NCBI RefSeq assembly: GCF_022539505.1
Contig: NC_061511.1
Location: forward strand, 37,127,144 to 37,191,143
DNA from: Lolium rigidum
Lineage: Eukaryota; Streptophyta; Magnoliopsida; Poales; Poaceae
DNA length: 64,000 bases
Reading direction: 5' to 3'
Shown here: in pieces, positions 58,256-64,000 of the stretch
Layout: the number at the start of each line of letters is the position of its first letter
How positions within the stretch are numbered: position 1 is the first letter of the stretch
Notes under the pieces: model-generated
What the model was told of the DNA's origin: nothing
The model's input: only the letters and a program-made list of their open reading frames with translations
The model's database searches: none
Made by a program: the position numbers and the translations under genes

Positions 58256-60024
58256 TGGGGTTCGTAGCATAGAAAACAAAAAATTTCCTACCGCAAAGAC
58301 GAATAAATCCAAGATCTAATCTATAGAAAAGCCAAGATCTAATCTATGAGATCTGAACAACGAGATGGAGATGGGACTAACCCTCGAAGATTCCAAAGCC
58401 TACGAGATTAATCTCGTTGTTGGTGTAGACGATCGTCCCCGGTGCTGCAATCCGGCAGCACTTCCGTACTCGGTCGCGCGTACGGTGTCGATGAAGCCCC
58501 TTCCTCTCCCCGTTCCAGCGGGCAGCGGAGGTGTGGTAGATCTTCACGGAATCCCAGCGAGCACGACGGCGTGGTGGTGGTGGTGGAGAAGAATTACTGC
58601 AGGGCTTCGCCTAAGCCTGCGCAGTATATGGAGGAAGAAGAGAGGGGGCGGCTAGGGTTTGTGGATGGGTGTGGTGGCCGGCCACCCCTCCCCTCTTTAT
58701 ATAGGGGGAGGGGTCGGCCTAGGGTTCCCCCTTGGCCCCACCTATCCCTTGGCCGGCGCATGAGGGGGGGGGGACTTTTCTTCCCCCTCAAGCCTTCCCC
58801 TTATCTCTTCATTTAAACACTTTATTTTAGAGATAGATCTTATCTCTAGATTTATACCATTTAAATTTAGAGATAGATTTTATCTCTAATGGGTAGGCCG
58901 GCCTGGGCCCACATGTCATAGTGGGCAGGCCCCACCATGCCATGTGGCGCCTATGTGGCCTCTCCCGGGGTGGTGGGCCCACTGGTGGCCCTCTAGAACC
59001 TTCTAGAAGCTCCGGTCAAAACACCGGACTTTTTCCCGAACCCCGGAAAATGACTTCCCTTATATGAACCTTATTCTCTGGACCATTCCGGACCTCCTCG
59101 TGATGTCCTGGATCCCATCCGAGACTCCGAACAAAAACTTCGGACTCCATCTCATATTCCGAATCTACTTATGCGACATCGAACCTTAAGCGCGTCACCC
59201 TACGGTTCGCGAACTATGCAGACATGGTCGAGACTCCTCTCCGAGCAATAACCAATAGCGGGATCTGGAGATCCATAATGGCTCCCACATATTCAACGAT
59301 GACTTTAGTGATCGATTGAACCATTTACATACGATGCAAATTCTCTTTGTCACATGATATTTTACTTGTCCGAGGTTTGATCATCGGTATCTTCATACCT
59401 TGTTCAACCTTGTTACCGACAAGTTCTTTACTTGTACCGTGGTATGTCATCTCTTATGATCCAATCATATGCTTGCAAGCTAATCAGACGACATTCCACC
59501 GAGAGGGCCCAGAGTATATCTATCCGTCATCAGGATGGACAAATCTCACTATTGATCCATATGCCTCAACTCACACTTTTCGAATACTTAATCCCATCTT
59601 TATAACCACCCATTTACGCAATGGCGTTTGATGTAATCAAAGTACTCTTCCGATGTAAGTGATTTACATGATCTCATGGTCGAAGGACTTAGGCAACTAT
59701 GTATCGAAAGCTTATAGAAAATTGAACTTAATGACTTGATCTTATGCTACGCTTATTTGGGTGTGTGTCCATTATATCATTCAACTAATGACATAACCTT
59801 GTTATTAATAACATCCAATGTTCATGATCACGAAACCATGATCATCCATTAATCAACAAGCTAGTTATATAAGAGGCTTACTAGGGACTCCTTGTTGTTT
59901 ACATAACACACATGTATCAATGTTTCGGTTAATACAATTATAGCATGGTATGCAAACATTTATCATAAACACAAAGATATTATAATAACCACTTTATTAT
60001 TGCCTCTTGGGCATATCTCCAACA
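58256..60024 (-). repeat. 3' LTR of the Angela-like copia element
   Basis: The start TGTTGGAGATATGCCC and the continuation GAGGCAATAATAAAG are diagnostic for the BARE/WIS/Angela group. A GC-rich leader segment lies at about 58440-58800 (minus), with a TATATA stretch near 58698. Open frames within it are not genes. Confidence 0.8.
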
Positions 60025-60044
60025 GTCTCCCACTTGCACTAGAG

Positions 60045-61124
60045 TCAATAATCTAGATTACATTGTAAGGTACCTAACACCCATGGCATTCTGGTGTTGG
60101 TCATGCTTTGCCTAGGGAGAGCTTTAGTCAACGGATCTGCAACATTCAGATCTGTGTGTACTTTGCAAATCTCTACTTCACCATCTTCGATGTACTCGCG
60201 AATCGAATGAAAACGCAGCTTGATATGTTTTAGCTTCTTGTGTGACCTTGGTTCCTTTGCATTGGCGATGGCACCCGTGTTGTCACAATAAATGACTAAC
60301 GGGTCCAATGCCCTAGGAACCACACCAAGCTCAACAATGAACCTCTTCGCAGCAGGAAATTCTTTGTCCTTGAATCAAGGTCCATACCGCTTCCGATGAA
60401 GCCTCTGAAGCCGCTATATATTCAGATTCTGTTGAAGATTTCGCCACCGTGCACTACTTGGAACTGCTCCAGCTTACTGCCGCACCATTCAATATAAACA
60501 CGTACCCAGACTGAGACTTAAAGTCATCAGGATCGGTGTTCCAACTTGCATCGGTGTAACTGGTTACAACGAGCTCTTGGTCACCGCCATAACAAAGAAA
60601 CATATCCTTAGTCCTTTTCAAGTACTTCAGGATATTCTTGACCGTTGTCCAGTGTTCCATTCCTGGATCACTTTGATATCTGCTGGTCAAACTAACAACA
60701 TGTGCGATATCCGGTCTAGTACACAGCATGGCATACATGATAGAGCCTACTGCTGAGGCAGAGGGGATCTTGCTCATCCTTTCTCTTTCATCTGTCGTAG
60801 CCGGACCTTGAGTCTTACTCAAGACCTTACCTGGCAACATAGGCAAGAACCCTTTCTTGCTTTCATCCATTCTAAACTTCTTTAGAATCTTGTCCAGTAT
60901 GTACTCGTGAAAGGCCTATTAGGCGTCTTGATCTATCTCTATAAATCTTGATGCCTAAAATGTATGCTGCTTCACCAAGGTCTTTCATTGAAAAAGACTT
61001 ATTCAAATAACCTTTAACGCTGCTTAATAGTTCTATATCATTCTCAATCAATAAAATGTCATCTACATATAATATCAGGAACGCTACAGAGCTCCCACTC
61101 ACTTTCTTGTAAATACAGGCCTCA
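60045..61124 (-). pseudogene. Copia reverse transcriptase C terminus and RNase H fragment
   Basis: The frame begins EACIYKKVSGSSVAFLILYV with the copia catalytic box YVDDIL (61060-61043), and continues to DLGEAAYILGIKIYRDRSRR. After a frame break near 60900 it reads SAVGSIMYAMLCTRPDIAHV, then VTSYTDASWNTDPDDFKSQS (RNase H, 60555-60496). After another break it reads LVIYCDNTGAIANAKEPRSH (60302-60243) and VADPLTKALPRQSM, ending in a stop at 60045. The motif order is that of copia pol. It is a dead fragment. Confidence 0.85.
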
Positions 61125-61140
61125 CAGTTGGTGCACTTAC

Positions 61141-64000
61141 CCTTCCATCTTGGTTTCCTAGGAGGGTCACCCTGCTGTGGACAGATCGAGGCATCTTTGT
61201 TCTGAGGCTTATATCGTGTTGTTGCCAGCTTCCCCATTGAACTCTTCTGGCATGGAACTCTCAGATTATTTTTTCGCACTATGGTTGTGGAGATTATCTC
61301 AGACTCAACCACAAAAGGATTACTACAGCTGCAAGATATATAGGCTCAGTTTTTGAATTGTAAGAACATACACCATTAAATGGTACATTTATATGTACAA
61401 ACTTTAATAAGGAAATTGAGCATCTAGATAAGAATCTACGTTAACAGACACTGCTATTGTGGAGTAAGTTTTATCTGTGCAGATTATTTCAGTAAAATCA
61501 TCATTGACATCACAAAGCTGAGAGTAAAGCTGATTGGTGCCTGTCCAAAATAGATTAATACCAGGAGCATAAGATGAGCTAGTTTGGATGTCGTCCTGGG
61601 TCCTATGCCTGGCAAAAAGTGGAGCCTGGGAGTAGCCTGGGAATTGATCGTTTTTTGCCTAACCAGGCAGGCCTGGGACGGTGATGTTAGGTTTGAGACC
61701 TCAGACCTGGAGAAGTGTTAGGCACCTAAGTTTTGTATTTTAACCCATGATGTTGTCGTCACTCGTCCCAGGCAGGACCCACGCATCGAACTTCGGTAGC
61801 CTGGACCAGGCTAAGCACCTCCCAGCCATCTTAGATCGGGCTAATCACTTTCTGCAAGCTCCAGGCCAGGCTCTAATATTTTTCACTAGGACATGAACCA
61901 AACAATGTCCAGGCAACTCCCAGGGAAGCTTCAGGCCAGGCAGGTTGGCACCAGGACACGAGCCAAACACGCTCGATATGCCAGCAGTCAGCACTAGTTG
62001 CAATTAAGTAAAGTGTATCCTAAATGTATACAAACATAAATGGCACATATTTATTAACAGCAAGCCTAAGTCAGGGAATCAATTTCATTAAATCATAATA
62101 AAACCATGGTACAGAAGCAGCTATAATTATCTAAAAAAGAATACGACTACAAAAATAAATGCTTATAAAGCCCCTTTCTAAAAGTAACTAACACAGTTCT
62201 TTTCGCATAGTTCTTTTTACCTTGATGGTGAAGAAATGTGCTGATCCAACTCTTGAGGACAAGCATTACTTGTTTCGTTTGTTTTCAGCTTCTTCCTCTG
62301 GCCACCGGGCTCTTCATCTGTTTCACTAACATTGTTGGCACAAGTGACTTCCTGGTGAGCCTTATCACAATTCTGTGGTTCAAACATCTCAGCACCATCT
62401 GTAGTATTATCTTGCAGATTGCTGGTTTCAGATTTATCTATTCGAATAGCCACATTGCAGCTTACGGAAGGTATAGCAGGAGCATTTTGCAGAGTCAGTT
62501 CATGGCTGGGATACATTTCCACTGGCTCAATCCTAGCACTATCACCATCCAGATCTAGACTTGCTTTCTCACTGAGGTCATGTTGAGCTGAATTCAGATG
62601 AGTTATGCTATTTTCCACCTCCACAGCCTTGGTTCTATTAACTGCAGTAAGAAACTATGTTATATACTTGAACCTACTTCAAGACTTCAGGCACAACACA
62701 AATAAAATCATTAAAAATCTGGGCCATCTGGTCTTTCCTCTAAAAAATAAAAGGATCATATATTATATGTTCCTTTCCCTCGCAATTTTTTTTTAAAATA
62801 AAATAAGGAAAATCGACTACATTTTCCCCTCGCATCCCATTCTTTTATTCTCCATCCTACACTTTTGTGTAGAATACACAATTCAAGTACAGATATGTTA
62901 TTCTATCTATGATAGAATTGGAAAAGAGGATTTCTGGCTTCAATGCTATCGTTGCATCTGCATTACCTGGAGACTTGAGGGTGTGATGGTTTTCAGATGG
63001 TGCCGCCTCGTCGCCTCCAGCTTCATTGACATCATGGGGGTCCATATATTGATTTTGGGAACATGCTGCAAAAACTAGTGAGTTAGTGACACAATATGTG
63101 TGGCTTCCTAGCACAAGATTATGCAACAGGGAAGTAAAAGAGCCTTACTGGTGTCCACAACTGACGATGAAGGAGGATCTTTCATCCTGTTGTTGGAGCT
63201 CAGCTTACTATGTTGATCACCATCGGTACCCCCTCTACAGATGTACAGAACAAGAAAAAACATATCAGCAGTATAGAAATGTGCCACTATCACCCATTAT
63301 TGGCATACAAGTAATATACCACTACCTATCACACCTAGGATTCCAAGGAGAAAGCATGAAATGCAGTTTCATAAAATGATTGGTACATAGGAAACTTACT
63401 CATGTGCCAGATCCACTCCATCATGTCTGCTCGATGTAGATAACAGATTGTCTAATATCACAACAATAAGGAAAAAATAAGACACAGGGACCAGGACGTG
63501 TATACACAAATCTTGTGAACAAAAATCATACCTATGCAATTATCTTTCTGAGGAGGCGAGGACTTGGCAGTAGTAGCAGCAGCAAGCCCAGCAGGTGGCC
63601 ATGGCATCTGGTACAGATAACCCTTACCACGGAACATAACATCGGCCAACCGAGTCATGTTCTGTAGGTCAACCACGTACTGACCACTGCTCTCATGCTT
63701 TGAAAGTAGGGCCAGCCCATTTACCACAGTAGACACGTTCCACACCTCAGCATCAGCGCCGAGTAATTTGCTCACCGAGACTTGTTCCTTAAACTTGCAA
63801 CAAATATTGTCTCCCATCTTTTCTAGTAGCCACACTTGCAGGAGCGTTTCCGGACGAGAGGTCGATATGTGGATACCATACAAGTCACCCGGATCCGGGA
63901 CTTGGAGGCACACGAGGCAGGCCTTGCCGTCCTCAATCTCTCCGATGGCAAACCTCAAATATCGAGGAAAATTTAGTGTTCTCGGGAGAATGAGGGTGAA
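61141..64000 (-). CDS. Paralogue of the F-box gene, partial: runs off the window at its 5' side and lacks zinc-finger exons at its 3' side
   Basis: Exons (minus): >64000-63532, 63451-63400, 63234-63149, 63065-62967, 62641-62221, 61328-61141, all GT-AG and phase-consistent. Exon 1 holds the C-terminal part of the F-box-associated region (RFAIGEIEDGKACLVCLQ, YVVDLQNMTRLADVMF, YQMPWPP), matching the other gene's GYSIGEIEHG, FVVDLQKMSL and YQMSWPP. Exons 2-4 have no counterpart there. Exon 5 (421 nt) contains both DLDGDSARIEPVE and EEPGGQRKKLKTNETSN, which are split between exons 2 and 5 of the other gene. Exon 6 is the same 188-nt linker exon (VVESEIISTTIVRKNN). Its donor GTAAGT is intact, but 17 bases later a copia fragment begins and no finger exon follows in the window. 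The F-box itself would be beyond 64000. It is probably a truncated gene. Confidence 0.7.
61576..61974. mobile_element. MITE in an intron of the F-box paralogue
   Basis: The ends are imperfect inverted repeats: GAGCTAGTTTGGATGTCGTC at left, and on the opposite strand GAGCGTGTTTGGCTCGTGTC at right, both continuing into CTGG...GCCTGGC. GAT flanks both sides (61573-61575 and 61975-61977) as a 3-bp duplication. The other gene has the empty site AAGCTATGCGGGC at 51755-51765, which confirms the insertion. The interior is rich in CCAGGC/GCCTGG motifs. A 3-bp duplication suggests a PIF/Harbinger- or CACTA-related family. Confidence 0.8.

Larger units (their letters stand above)
58256..61124 (-). mobile_element. 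Truncated BARE/Angela-like copia retrotransposon (pol 3' part and 3' LTR)
   Basis: On the minus strand the element begins abruptly in the reverse transcriptase at 61124, runs through RNase H, then the purine tract AAGTGGGAGAC (60035-60025), and then an LTR starting TGTTGGAGATATGCCCAAGA at 60024. The LTR ends near 58256 with CTACGAACCCCA, as in BARE/Angela LTRs, giving about 1.77 kb. The 5' LTR, gag, protease, integrase and first part of reverse transcriptase are absent. The left breakpoint lies 17 bases into an intron of the F-box paralogue. Confidence 0.85.

Noticed and set aside
62238..62558. 106-codon plus-strand frame
   Set aside because: It is antisense to exon 5 of the F-box paralogue, whose own frame has matching counterparts in the other gene.

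Overview
The window is nuclear DNA of a grass, most likely a pooid (the wheat, barley, oat and ryegrass group). The evidence is the repeat content: CACTA ends reading CACTACTAGG, a gypsy-type LARD with TGTAATATCCC ends, LTRs beginning TGATACGTCTCCAACGTATC, and a BARE/Angela-like copia LTR beginning TGTTGGAGATATGCCC. The genes that can be read have short exons and GT/AG introns. No bacterial, organellar or viral gene arrangement was seen.

Bases 1-37,722 are one stack of nested transposons. The outermost layer is a copia element, of which only the 3' end remains (36,945-37,722). A gag-protease LTR element sits inside it. The 5' LTR of that element was hit twice: by a CACTA DNA transposon (to 26,749, 3-bp duplication GTA) and by a minus-strand gag-only element (26,815-33,558, duplication GATGG). 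The CACTA was split by a large-LTR LARD (3,326-26,051, duplication ATTAA, LTRs about 6.58 kb). The 5' LTR of that LARD took a second gag-only element (7,529-14,153, duplication GTCAT).

Bases 37,723-48,800 hold older debris: a FAR1-type gene fragment abutting a LINE reverse-transcriptase fragment, a class II element carrying a broken Myb/NAM-associated gene, a TGGGTAGGG-rich repeat, a LINE 3' end, and a larger 5'-truncated LINE.

The most interesting part is 49,282-53,508 on the minus strand. Ten exons can be joined with consistent splice phase into one 764-codon reading frame. It has an N-terminal F-box, a charged linker built from duplicated exons, and four C2H2 zinc fingers at the C terminus. 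A paralogue at 61,141-64,000 (running off the right edge) shares the F-box-gene exon and linker exons. Its zinc-finger half is absent; a truncated Angela-like copia fragment begins 17 bases into the intron that should lead there. Between the two genes lie GC-rich transposon remnants, a 714-bp tandem duplication and a gypsy LTR stub.

One caution applies to the whole annotation. Differences between the paired LTRs fall strikingly often at CAG/CTG trinucleotides and include insertions and CTG-to-CCG or CTG-to-ACG changes. This looks like long-read base-calling error at CHG-methylated cytosines rather than mutation, so some frameshifts in the transposon genes may not be real.
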